DNA of 64,000 bases, from contig PYJA01000054.1 in assembly GCA_003635185.1 (NCBI GenBank), positions 1 through 64,000 on the forward strand, given 5' to 3'. The position numbers and the translations under genes are program-made. The notes beneath the pieces were generated by a model. It was not told where the DNA came from and made no database searches. It worked only from the letters and a program-made list of their open reading frames with translations. The DNA is from Candidatus Poribacteria bacterium. Its GTDB lineage: Bacteria; Poribacteria; WGA-4E; WGA-3G. Shown piece after piece: positions 33,152 through 40,998 of this stretch. Positions within the stretch are counted from its first letter, which is position 1, and each line of letters opens with the position of its first letter.

Positions 33152-34159
33152 ATGCCAGCAACTGAAGAAGTCCAAGCTATTGAAGAGTTAATGAAAAGCC
33201 AAGAATCAATTGTGGAGCAGCTGAAAAAAGTGATTATCGGTCAGGAGGAAGTGATCAATCAGATGTTGATGGCACTCTTTGCCGGTGGGCATTGCCTTGT
33301 GGAAGGTGTGCCAGGATTAGCGAAAACGTTAATGATTAAAACGCTCGCTCAGATTCTTAATCTCAAATTTAAACGAATTCAGTTCACACCGGATTTGATG
33401 CCTGCCGACATTATCGGCACCGATGTGCTTGAAGAGGACCGCACCACAGGGCATAGAACGATCCGGTTTATTCAAGGACCTATCTTCGCGAATATCCTTC
33501 TTGCCGATGAGATTAACCGAACGCCTCCAAAAACACAAGCTGCGCTCTTGGAGGCAATGCAGGAACATAATGTTACTGCCGGCGGAGAAGAATACCAACT
33601 AACAGAACCCTTCTTTGTGCTTGCAACACAGAATCCAATTGAGCAGGAAGGCACATATCCATTGCCTGAGGCGCAACTTGACCGGTTCATGTTCAAAATC
33701 GTTATAGACTATCCAGCAGAGGAAGAGGAGGTAAATATTATCTCCGCAACTACAGGTGCAGATGAACCTGAATTAGAAACTGCACTTTCAGGTGAAGCAA
33801 TTGTTGCACTGCACCAAATTGTGCGCAGGGTCCCTGCTGCAGATAACGTTGTTCAATATGCTGTAAAACTTGCACGGGCAACCCGTCCTAAAGAAAAGGA
33901 TGCACCCGATTTCATTCAACAGTGGGTGCGATGGGGAGCAGGACCACGTGCGGGTCAGTACCTGATATTAGGTGCTAAAGCCAGAGCTATCCTCAGAGGA
34001 CGTTATAATGCTTCTTGCGAAGATGTGAAAGCAGTTACGCCGGCAGTGTTACGTCATCGCGTGCTGACAAACTTCCATGCTGAGGCTGAAGGTGTTGATA
34101 CGGATATAGTTATAGAACGTCTTCTTGAAACAGTGCAAGAACCCGCGGTCAAAATGTAA
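33152..34159 (+). CDS. MoxR-family AAA+ ATPase
   Basis: The 335-residue protein has the MoxR layout: [20 protein letters not shown] (Walker A), [46 protein letters not shown] (Walker B), [28 protein letters not shown] (sensor 1 and Arg finger) and a C-terminal helical lid. MoxR ATPases act as chaperones that assemble or activate partner proteins, often with von Willebrand factor A proteins. No VWA gene is beside it here. AAGGAG precedes the ATG. It follows the transglutaminase protein by 74 bp. Confidence 0.92.
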   Translation: MPATEEVQAIEELMKSQESIVEQLKKVIIGQEEVINQMLMALFAGGHCLVEGVPGLAKTLMIKTLAQILNLKFKRIQFTPDLMPADIIGTDVLEEDRTTGHRTIRFIQGPIFANILLADEINRTPPKTQAALLEAMQEHNVTAGGEEYQLTEPFFVLATQNPIEQEGTYPLPEAQLDRFMFKIVIDYPAEEEEVNIISATTGADEPELETALSGEAIVALHQIVRRVPAADNVVQYAVKLARATRPKEKDAPDFIQQWVRWGAGPRAGQYLILGAKARAILRGRYNASCEDVKAVTPAVLRHRVLTNFHAEAEGVDTDIVIERLLETVQEPAVKM

Positions 34160-34216
34160 TTTCCGGTGCTAAAGATGCAATCATTATCTCCGTTTCCATC
34201 TTTGGAGCACAAAATC

Positions 34217-34891
34217 GTGAAAATTTCGGTCATTATTCCTGTTTTGAATGAAGAAGAAGCAATTGCAGATGTCATTAATGATATTCCAAAACCGTTAGCT
34301 CAAGAAATTATCGTTGTTGACAATGGATGTACTGACCGGACCGTAGAAATCGCGCTGAAACACGGGGCAAAAGTTGTAACCGAACCACAGAGAGGTTACG
34401 GAAGTGCATGTCTTGCTGGAATCGATGCTATTCAAACCACAGATATTGTCGTTTTTTTAGATGGTGATTATAGCGATGACCCAACAGAGATGCCATCGCT
34501 TGTGCAACCGATCCAAGATGGACTCGCAGAGTTTGTTATCGGTACGCGTGTGCCAAGTGAAAAGGGGGCATTGCTACCGCAGGCACAGTTCGGAAACAAA
34601 CTTGCGACCTTCTTAATGCGTATCTTTTTCGGTGTCCAGTATACGGATTTAGGACCCTTTCGGGCTATCCGTTTTGAACAACTCCAAGCATTGAACATGC
34701 AGGACAAAAACTTCGGATGGACAATAGAGATGCAACTTAAAGCTGCCAAAATGGGTATGAATGTACGTGAGGTGCCAGTCAGTTATCGAAAACGTATCGG
34801 CACATCCAAAATTAGTGGAACCTTCATCGGAAGTATCCGAGCTGGGTTCAAGATACTGATAACGCTTTTTCGCTATAGAATCCTACGATGA
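34217..34891 (+). CDS. Family 2 glycosyltransferase
   Basis: The 224-residue protein is a GT-A enzyme of family 2, like dolichyl- or polyprenyl-phosphate sugar transferases. It has ISVIIPVLNEEEAIADV, IIVVDNGCTDRT, GYGSACLAGID and IVVFLDGDYSDDP (the D-x-D metal site). The start was put at the GTG at 34217 with GGAG nine bases upstream; the longer frame reaches to 34166. A C-terminal hydrophobic stretch (FIGSIRAGFKILITLF) may be a membrane-associated helix. Sugar and acceptor cannot be read from sequence. Confidence 0.88.
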   Translation: MKISVIIPVLNEEEAIADVINDIPKPLAQEIIVVDNGCTDRTVEIALKHGAKVVTEPQRGYGSACLAGIDAIQTTDIVVFLDGDYSDDPTEMPSLVQPIQDGLAEFVIGTRVPSEKGALLPQAQFGNKLATFLMRIFFGVQYTDLGPFRAIRFEQLQALNMQDKNFGWTIEMQLKAAKMGMNVREVPVSYRKRIGTSKISGTFIGSIRAGFKILITLFRYRILR

Positions 34892-34993
34892 TTATTCGCT
34901 AAGTAACCTAAGTTGCCACCTTGTCCCACAATCTGTTAGATTGTGCCTGCAAGTGCGCAAACTGACATTTTACTCTACAAAACACCATAACGC

Positions 34994-35017
34994 TGGCGAG
35001 GTTTCCTAACCTCGCCA
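34994..35017. repeat. REP-like palindrome
   Basis: TGGCGAGGTTTCC TAACCTCGCCA is a 24-base palindrome with perfect GGCGAGGTT/AACCTCGCC arms. Related copies lie at 35966-35985, 40792-40814, 44511-44534, 44549-44572 and 47930-47953. Confidence 0.8.
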
Positions 35018-35137
35018 CATTACCGAAATATTTATTTAAACTTCATGTAAACGCGCCTAATGCTAAAAAAAAGAAGATAAATCCAATTAATGTTAGTATA
35101 ACTACCCCAAGACAAAGTGCCAGTCGATAAGTTGTTG

Positions 35138-35173
35138 CGTAAATATGTATATTAACGTAAATATGTATATTAA
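35138..35173. promoter_or_regulatory. Tandem 18-bp operator-like repeat before the DNA methyltransferase
   Basis: CGTAAATATGTATATTAA occurs twice with no gap, ending 26 bases before the ATG of the methyltransferase gene. Each unit contains an AT-rich partial palindrome. It could be a repressor site for this gene. Confidence 0.5.
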
Positions 35174-35199
35174 ACTGAATAAGAAAAGGTGTAATAAAT

Positions 35200-35904
35200 A
35201 TGTTTAATGAATTTACCGTCAAGGTGGCTGATTATCTGGAGTTTATGGATTCGCTACCCACTGGATCAGTGGATCTTATCTTAACAGACCCACCATACTG
35301 TATTAGCAAAAAAACTGGGTTTTCGGATGTTGTGAACGGGGTAAAGAGATTTGCTGTTAGCATGGATTTTGGACCCTGGGATCATGTTGAGATAAATCTC
35401 ATTGATATGGCAAAAGTATTTTACAAAGCCTTACGCCGTGGTGGAACTGCTATTGTATGGTATGACCTTTGGAAAATAGGTAAAGTGAAGGATGCAATGG
35501 AATCGGCAGGATTCAAAATGATCCGTCAGATTATATGGCAGAAAACCAATCCTGTACCATTGAATATGCGCGCAACGTATCTCTCTAACAGCCGAGAAAT
35601 GGCGGTTGTCGGTGTCAAAGGTGGAAAACCTACTTTCAATAGTGAATATGACTCAGGTATCTATGAGTATCCAATCCCTCGGCACAAAGGTAAAAGACAA
35701 CATCCGACACAAAAACCATTACTATTGTTTGAGGATTTAGTCCGTAAACATAGCAACCAAGGCGATCTTGTTGTTGACCCGTTCCTCGGGGCAGGCACTA
35801 CCGGCGTTGCCGCTTTGAGAAATCTTCGAAGTTTTATGGGGTGTGATATAGATGACAATTATGTAAAAAATTCACAAGAAAGGATGGAAAATGTACATAA
35901 ATAA
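35200..35904 (+). CDS. Orphan beta-type DNA methyltransferase (N6-adenine or N4-cytosine)
   Basis: The 234-residue protein has the catalytic motif IV as LILTDPPYCIS near the N-terminus and the SAM-binding motif I as VDPFLGAGTTGVAAL near the C-terminus. That order defines the beta class of amino methyltransferases. RHKGKRQHPTQKPLLLFEDLVRKH precedes motif I as is usual. The target-recognition region (about residues 40-130) is short. No restriction endonuclease is adjacent, so it is an orphan, perhaps a regulatory or phage-derived enzyme. AAAGGTG lies upstream of the ATG. The 18-bp tandem repeat ahead of it suggests regulated expression. Confidence 0.88.
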   Translation: MFNEFTVKVADYLEFMDSLPTGSVDLILTDPPYCISKKTGFSDVVNGVKRFAVSMDFGPWDHVEINLIDMAKVFYKALRRGGTAIVWYDLWKIGKVKDAMESAGFKMIRQIIWQKTNPVPLNMRATYLSNSREMAVVGVKGGKPTFNSEYDSGIYEYPIPRHKGKRQHPTQKPLLLFEDLVRKHSNQGDLVVDPFLGAGTTGVAALRNLRSFMGCDIDDNYVKNSQERMENVHK

Positions 35905-35965
35905 CATAAGTTGCCACATAGTAGCACAATCTGTATGAAGATTAAAAAATAAATTGGGTAATTTA

Positions 35966-35985
35966 GCGAGGTTAGGAAACCTCGC
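35966..35985. repeat. REP-like palindrome
   Basis: GCGAGGTTAGGAAACCTCGC, the complement orientation of the 34994 unit, lying between the methyltransferase and the Crp-like gene. Confidence 0.75.
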
Positions 35986-36001
35986 CAGCAGTAGGTAAGG
36001 A

Positions 36002-36967
36002 ATGAAAAATCTTGTTACAGAACAATTCTGGTGTATCAAACAAATTCATGTTTTTCGAGACCTCTCCGAAGAAGATGCGCGCACATTAGCACAGATAGTC
36101 ACATTCAAAAACCTAAAACACGAAGAACGCATCTCCGAAGAAGGCGTTTATCTAATTAAAGAGGGACGCGTAAAGATTTCTAAAAATCTCCCAGATGCTA
36201 ATACCAAGAAGATTGAAGATCGTTCTGTTAATTCAGACTCAGGTGAAGACCAAGAAACAAAAGAAGTGCTGGAACAGGGAGAGATATTTGGAATAATCTC
36301 TGAAGACGCAGAGATTTCGGATCAAAATCGAGCCACCTTCGTGGAAACTCTGACTGAAGTTTGTATCGGCATTGTGACAATTCGTGATTTTTCGTTCTTT
36401 CTCAAACGGAAACCGCATCTAACATTACCACTGCCTCGTAATAGACAGACAGATTTCTCTAACGTGTTTGGAGTATCCGCTAACTCTTTTTTAGAATATA
36501 GGAATAAGAAACAAACGGGACGGCTTAATTCACATAACATATTGAAAACATCCGTTGTTCCAAATTGTAAGCGCGCCAACCTATTCCGGAACATTATGTT
36601 CCGATGCACATCTTCTCGTCTGGCACTATTATTACAAAATCTTGCTTTGGTCCCAGATAGTAAAGGTATTGTGTTGGTGCCCCGCCTGTCAATCAAGCGC
36701 ATGTCAAAACTAATTGGAAGTTCAACGGAAACAATTGAAATACTCTTGAAAACGTTCAAACAACATAATATAATTGATACACGGCGCAGGCAGATTCAGA
36801 TTTTAAATCCGTGGCAGTTAAAGAAAATTGCGGATGCGCGAATGAAAACGTTATCGCCACTCCAAGTACCTGCTACTACTTCTGATGATGATCTTGATTT
36901 TGAAACGCTTACTGGTCTTAGGGCTGTGGACAATAATCAAACCAGTTCCACTGCATCTTCAACGTAA
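36002..36967 (+). CDS. Crp/Fnr-type transcriptional regulator with an unusual insertion
   Basis: The 321-residue protein begins with the opening of a cyclic-nucleotide-binding-like domain (IHVFRDLSEEDARTLAQIVTFKNLKHEERISEEGVYLIKEGRVKIS), interrupted by a charged insert. It continues with GEIFGII and a helical region, and ends with a winged-helix of the Crp type (VPRLSIKRMSKLIGSSTETIEILLKTFKQHNIIDTRRRQIQILNP). The pocket residues that hold cAMP in Crp (R-G-E-x-x-G-E...R-S/T-A) are not visible, so it may not bind cAMP. The tail is acidic and Ser/Thr-rich. The AAGG before the ATG is too close for a normal ribosome-binding site. Confidence 0.72.
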   Translation: MKNLVTEQFWCIKQIHVFRDLSEEDARTLAQIVTFKNLKHEERISEEGVYLIKEGRVKISKNLPDANTKKIEDRSVNSDSGEDQETKEVLEQGEIFGIISEDAEISDQNRATFVETLTEVCIGIVTIRDFSFFLKRKPHLTLPLPRNRQTDFSNVFGVSANSFLEYRNKKQTGRLNSHNILKTSVVPNCKRANLFRNIMFRCTSSRLALLLQNLALVPDSKGIVLVPRLSIKRMSKLIGSSTETIEILLKTFKQHNIIDTRRRQIQILNPWQLKKIADARMKTLSPLQVPATTSDDDLDFETLTGLRAVDNNQTSSTASST

Positions 36968-37015
36968 AGTTTGTTTATGTCACGAATACTACAATAGACA
37001 CTGAAATTTTAAATT

Positions 37016-38392
37016 ATGGAAAATAAAAACCCTTATTTGCACGTTGACCAACAAATGGTCGGTGATATTTACACAAGCAGCGAAGTCATGGACAATCTGA
37101 CCGTTTTATGTGATGATTTCGGGTCCCGTTTTGCAGGAACCCCTGAAGAATATAAGGCTGCTAATTTTATCTCTGAAACATTTACCCGTTACGGCCTCAA
37201 AAACGTTAGGTTAGAGGAATACCCCTATGCTGGTTGGACGCGCGGAGCAGCTACGCTTACAATTGTCGAACCTATCGAACGGACATTACACTGTATTTCG
37301 TTACCTTACTGTCCTGCAGATAATATTACTGGTGAACTCGTTTCTGTAGGACATGGAAGCCCGCCAGAATACAGCGAACTCGGTGAAACTGCCCGCAGTA
37401 AACTTGTAATGGCAAAGAGTTCATCACCGAGAGACCTTGGAAGATGGGTGCATCGCAAAGAAAAGTATGAACGCGCGGTGCTCGGTGGCGCAAGTGCTTT
37501 CATTTTTGTTAGTGAACATCCTGGCGTTGGACCTGAAACCGGTAGCCTCCAAAATAATAGACCCGCGCCTATCCCCGGTATCTCTGTTTGCAAGGAAGAT
37601 GGTGATTTTCTTACACGATGTATCGATCGCTACGGAAAGGTGACAATGCATCTGCAAACGACAGACATAAACGAACCTCGCACCTCATGGAATGTTGTCG
37701 CTGACCTGCCGGGGAAAGAAATTCCTGAAGAGATGATTGTTCTGGGATGCCATTACGATGGACATGACATCTCGCAAGGGGCACATGACCCCGCCTCCGG
37801 TATGGTCTCTGTTATTGAAGTGGCGCGTGTCTTAGCGACCTACACAGCGGATATGCTAAAACGCACTGTCCGATTTATCGCCTTTGGAACGGAGGAAATT
37901 GGACTGACCGGCGCATTTCGTTATGTTGAAGCGCATGCAAACGAGTTAGATAACGTCCGATTCATGTTGAATATGGATGCAGCGGGTGGCACAAGCCGAA
38001 AAGGGATTGTTTTACATCAATGGGATACGTTAGAACCGTTCTTTAATACGGTGCAACAGCAGATGCATGCAGATATGCCCGTAGGACAAAAGGTGCATTC
38101 CTACTCCGACCATTTTCCGTTTTTCCTTGAAGGTGTGCCATCATGCCACATGGGTGATCCTACTTCTGCTCCATCTGGACGCGGTTTTGGACATACAGCT
38201 TACGACACACTGGAAAAAGTTGAGTTGGAAAACCTTAGGCGTGCAAGTTCGGTTGGGGCAAGGGTAGCACTCCGATGTGCAAATGCAGAGAAATTTCCCG
38301 CAAAACGCCGCTCTCAAGAAGATGTACAGAAAATTGTTGATACAGACCCAGGATTGGAAGGGTACCGTATCTCCCTGAAATTGAAAACGTAG
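37016..38392 (+). CDS. M28-family zinc aminopeptidase
   Basis: The 458-residue protein has the M28 two-zinc core: VLGCHYDGHD (His ligand), HDPASGMVSVIEVAR (bridging Asp), AFGTEEIGLTGA (catalytic Glu and ligand Glu), LNMDAAGG (ligand Asp) and the distal His in GFGHTAYDTLEKVE. A protease-associated insert lies between about residues 130 and 235. No signal peptide is visible, so it may act in the cytoplasm, although M28 enzymes are usually exported. The ATG has no clear SD. HtrA follows after 35 bp. Confidence 0.9.
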   Translation: MENKNPYLHVDQQMVGDIYTSSEVMDNLTVLCDDFGSRFAGTPEEYKAANFISETFTRYGLKNVRLEEYPYAGWTRGAATLTIVEPIERTLHCISLPYCPADNITGELVSVGHGSPPEYSELGETARSKLVMAKSSSPRDLGRWVHRKEKYERAVLGGASAFIFVSEHPGVGPETGSLQNNRPAPIPGISVCKEDGDFLTRCIDRYGKVTMHLQTTDINEPRTSWNVVADLPGKEIPEEMIVLGCHYDGHDISQGAHDPASGMVSVIEVARVLATYTADMLKRTVRFIAFGTEEIGLTGAFRYVEAHANELDNVRFMLNMDAAGGTSRKGIVLHQWDTLEPFFNTVQQQMHADMPVGQKVHSYSDHFPFFLEGVPSCHMGDPTSAPSGRGFGHTAYDTLEKVELENLRRASSVGARVALRCANAEKFPAKRRSQEDVQKIVDTDPGLEGYRISLKLKT

Positions 38393-38427
38393 ACTAACCG
38401 AGTTAATGCAAAGGAACATTTGTAATT

Positions 38428-39909
38428 GTGTCAGAGCAAATAAGGAAAGAAATGCTAAACAACCCTTTTTCATGGACTGTCCGGATTTCAATACTGCTTT
38501 TGGTGATAGTCTCTTCACTGTTCAATTTTTCGCTTTTAGTGGATGTATTTGCTGAACAGGAATTACAACGCGCCGTTACGCAATCGAGACGGACAGCGAT
38601 CGTCACAGCAGTAGAACGTGCCAGCCCCGCAGTTGTCAATATCAGTGCTATACGAAGTGTTTCGCAGCTATCAACCTATGATGAATGGTTTTTGAGAGAA
38701 TTGTGGGGGGAAGTTCCACCTATCCCAAAACGTTCTCTGCGTGAAGTCGGTTCAGGTGTAATTATCAGTGGAGACGGTTATATCCTTACCAATCATCACG
38801 TCATTCAGGATGCCGAAAAGATCAAAGTAGCCACCGCGGACGGACGTGAATTTGATGCACATATACTCGGCTACGACTTTTTTTCAGACCTCGCGCTTTT
38901 AAAAGTGGATACGAAAGAAGATTTACCTGAAATTAAATGGGGCGACTCTGATGATTTACTGATTGGTGAATGGGCACTTGCAATCGGAAATCCTTTTGGA
39001 CTTTCAATCGGCACGGCTCAACCCACAGTGACAGCTGGTATTGTCAGCGCAACGCAACGTTCTCTGACGGTAGACAACCGTTTCTATGAAGCACTGATAC
39101 AGACAGACGCATCTGTTAACCCTGGGAATAGCGGTGGCGCTTTAGTCAATGCCCATGGAGAACTTATCGGGATAAACACCGTTATCCGTTCAACGAGCGG
39201 CGGTTCGCAAGGGGTTGGATTTGCTATTCCTGCCAATAAAGCAAAAAAGGTCATTGAGAAGATTACAGAACACGGGCACATTGCTCCGCCTTATCTTGGT
39301 GTGGAAATACAATCTGTAACAGAAAAAATGGCTGAAAAACTTTTGGGGAAAGAAGCCTCACAAAAATCTATTTTTTCTCGAGGCGTTTTAGTATCGGAAC
39401 TGGAAAAACAGAGTCCTATTGCGGCGGCGGGTGTTAAACGCGGTGATATTATCAGCTCTATCTCAGGACATCGAATAAAGGATGAAAATGATTTTAAAGC
39501 GGTTGTACGTTTGCTTCCACTTAATCAAAACATAAAGTGTGAATTTATCCGTCGCGGCAAAAAAAGGGAAGCAAACTTAAAACTAAAGACGCTGGAATGG
39601 GAATACATATCGGGAAAATTGGGACTTACACTTACACAGCCCGACAAGAATAGAGCAAAAAGATATAAACACCGGGGTGTCCTCATTGCACATATTGAAA
39701 GAGGAAATAGATTAGCGGAAGTCCTCAAGAAAGGCGACCTCATCTACCGAATAAACAATATTGAAATCCATACTCTCGAAATCTTTAAAATTGTGGACGA
39801 ACAGATTCAGGCACTCAATGGAATTCGACTTTACTTTGAGAGAAATGGTGAGTGGAAGTCCATTCTTATCGATTTTAATAGGAACAATCGTTGGGGATAC
39901 GTGTTTTAA
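38428..39909 (+). CDS. HtrA/DegP-family serine protease with two PDZ domains
   Basis: The 493-residue protein has an N-terminal membrane anchor (WTVRISILLLVIVSSLFNFSLLVDVF) and the HtrA catalytic triad: ILTNHHVIQ (His), FSDLALLKV (Asp) and NPGNSGGALVN (Ser). Two PDZ domains follow (YLGVEIQSVTEKM... and GKLGLTLTQPDKN...). HtrA proteins degrade misfolded periplasmic proteins and sense envelope stress. The start is a GTG at 38428 with AAAGGA upstream. Order, spacing and active-site motifs are intact. Confidence 0.93.
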   Translation: MSEQIRKEMLNNPFSWTVRISILLLVIVSSLFNFSLLVDVFAEQELQRAVTQSRRTAIVTAVERASPAVVNISAIRSVSQLSTYDEWFLRELWGEVPPIPKRSLREVGSGVIISGDGYILTNHHVIQDAEKIKVATADGREFDAHILGYDFFSDLALLKVDTKEDLPEIKWGDSDDLLIGEWALAIGNPFGLSIGTAQPTVTAGIVSATQRSLTVDNRFYEALIQTDASVNPGNSGGALVNAHGELIGINTVIRSTSGGSQGVGFAIPANKAKKVIEKITEHGHIAPPYLGVEIQSVTEKMAEKLLGKEASQKSIFSRGVLVSELEKQSPIAAAGVKRGDIISSISGHRIKDENDFKAVVRLLPLNQNIKCEFIRRGKKREANLKLKTLEWEYISGKLGLTLTQPDKNRAKRYKHRGVLIAHIERGNRLAEVLKKGDLIYRINNIEIHTLEIFKIVDEQIQALNGIRLYFERNGEWKSILIDFNRNNRWGYVF

Positions 39910-40031
39910 AAGTAATAAAAAAGCGGACACAGTGAGTCCGTTGTTCACAAGAAATAATAAGGCACGGAGATAGAACCTAAACATCTGAATGAGATACTAA
40001 TTCCATCAAATTACGACAATGGAGAATAAAA

Positions 40032-40748
40032 ATGAAATTGCAGCTACCCACAATCATTATCGTCTGTTTGTCCGTTGTATTGATTCTCACGATACACTTC
40101 TTGGGAGGGAACAACACGCAGTCCACTCAAGAAATCAGCGAAGAAACTGAAGAGTTTCGAACAGTGCGGTTTGATGCTGAGAATGCTTACAATGCAAAAA
40201 ATTTCAATAATGCGATCGAACTTTATGAACGTGCATTAGAGTTACGCCCTGAAAATGCTGAGATATATAACGACCTCGGATCCGTTCATTATGATCTTGG
40301 CCTGAAATATGCCGGGCCAAAATGGCCCTCATGGCGGATCTTGAAAGAATCGCTTGAAGATGCACTTGCCGACCTCGAACTTGCTATTCAAACAATAGAA
40401 TCTGGATATATTGTCTTCACAACAAGTTCTACTGAAATAGCGAAAGCAGTTGAAAAGAAGGCAAAGGCAGAAGGTGCTGCGGTTTTTCCTTACCATGGAA
40501 ACATGCAAACAACACTTAATATCCTTGTCGGTTCTACAAAATACCACCTCCTTGAGGCAAAGTGGCTGTATGAAAAGTCTATAGAATTGAAATCTACCTA
40601 TGCCGCACCTTATCGCAATATGGGTTCGTTCTATGTGAAAATCGGCATTACGGATAAGGCTCTCAATTTTTTACGAGAAGCATATAAACGTGAACCAAGT
40701 GATGAGGAACTCGCGGAATACCTGCAACAATTTCCAAGTGAATTTTAG
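40032..40748 (+). CDS. Membrane-anchored TPR protein
   Basis: The 238-residue protein has one N-terminal membrane segment (LPTIIIVCLSVVLILTIHFLG) and about three TPR units: FRTVRFDAENAYNAKNFNNAIELYERALELRPENAE, a central stretch that includes EDALADLELAIQTIESG, and TYAAPYRNMGSFYVKIGITDKALNFLREAYK. The central part has an insertion with no repeat pattern. GGAG lies before the ATG. It follows the HtrA gene by 122 bp. A scaffold function is likely; the partner is unknown. Confidence 0.8.
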   Translation: MKLQLPTIIIVCLSVVLILTIHFLGGNNTQSTQEISEETEEFRTVRFDAENAYNAKNFNNAIELYERALELRPENAEIYNDLGSVHYDLGLKYAGPKWPSWRILKESLEDALADLELAIQTIESGYIVFTTSSTEIAKAVEKKAKAEGAAVFPYHGNMQTTLNILVGSTKYHLLEAKWLYEKSIELKSTYAAPYRNMGSFYVKIGITDKALNFLREAYKREPSDEELAEYLQQFPSEF

Positions 40749-40759
40749 ATGTCGAATAT

Positions 40760-40843
40760 ATAGTAAAACCTATGCAGGTGTGCCTCCCGCTGGCGAGGTT
40801 TCCTAACCTCGCCAATGTCTAGGTAATTGTGGATTTCACTATA
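40760..40843. mobile_element. Short TATAGT foldback element with REP-like core
   Basis: The ends TATAGTAAAAC (40760-40770) and GGATTTCACTATA (40831-40843) are inverted repeats. The 84-bp element contains the GCTGGCGAGGTTTCC palindrome at 40792-40814. It shows that the REP-like palindrome travels inside this element. Confidence 0.65.
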
Positions 40844-40998
40844 ATCTTCATACAGTTTGTGCTACAGCACAAGGTTCAGATAATTCTAAAATCTACCATA
40901 ATTGACAGGTGTCATGGTGAACGAACTTCACATCTCATGAGAAGAAACACTTACAAGGCTTGACGGAGTACATATTATAGATATATAAGATATTAATT

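Larger units (their letters stand above)
34892..35199. other. 308-bp intergenic region with palindrome and tandem operator-like repeat
   Basis: It holds a REP-like palindrome (34994-35017) and two perfect 18-bp tandem units at 35138-35173. Between them an open minus-strand stretch could encode a 30-residue hydrophobic peptide but has no start codon. Confidence 0.6.

Noticed and set aside
35043-35160. Minus-strand hydrophobic peptide (LALCLGVVILTLIGFIFFFLALGAFT) before the DNA methyltransferase gene
   Set aside because: It resembles a small membrane protein but has no ATG, GTG or TTG start in frame near a ribosome-binding site. Perhaps a remnant.
39924-39940. CGGAC/GTCCG hairpin after the HtrA gene considered as its terminator
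   Set aside because: Only a 5-bp stem, and the T-run is on the wrong side for the plus-strand gene.
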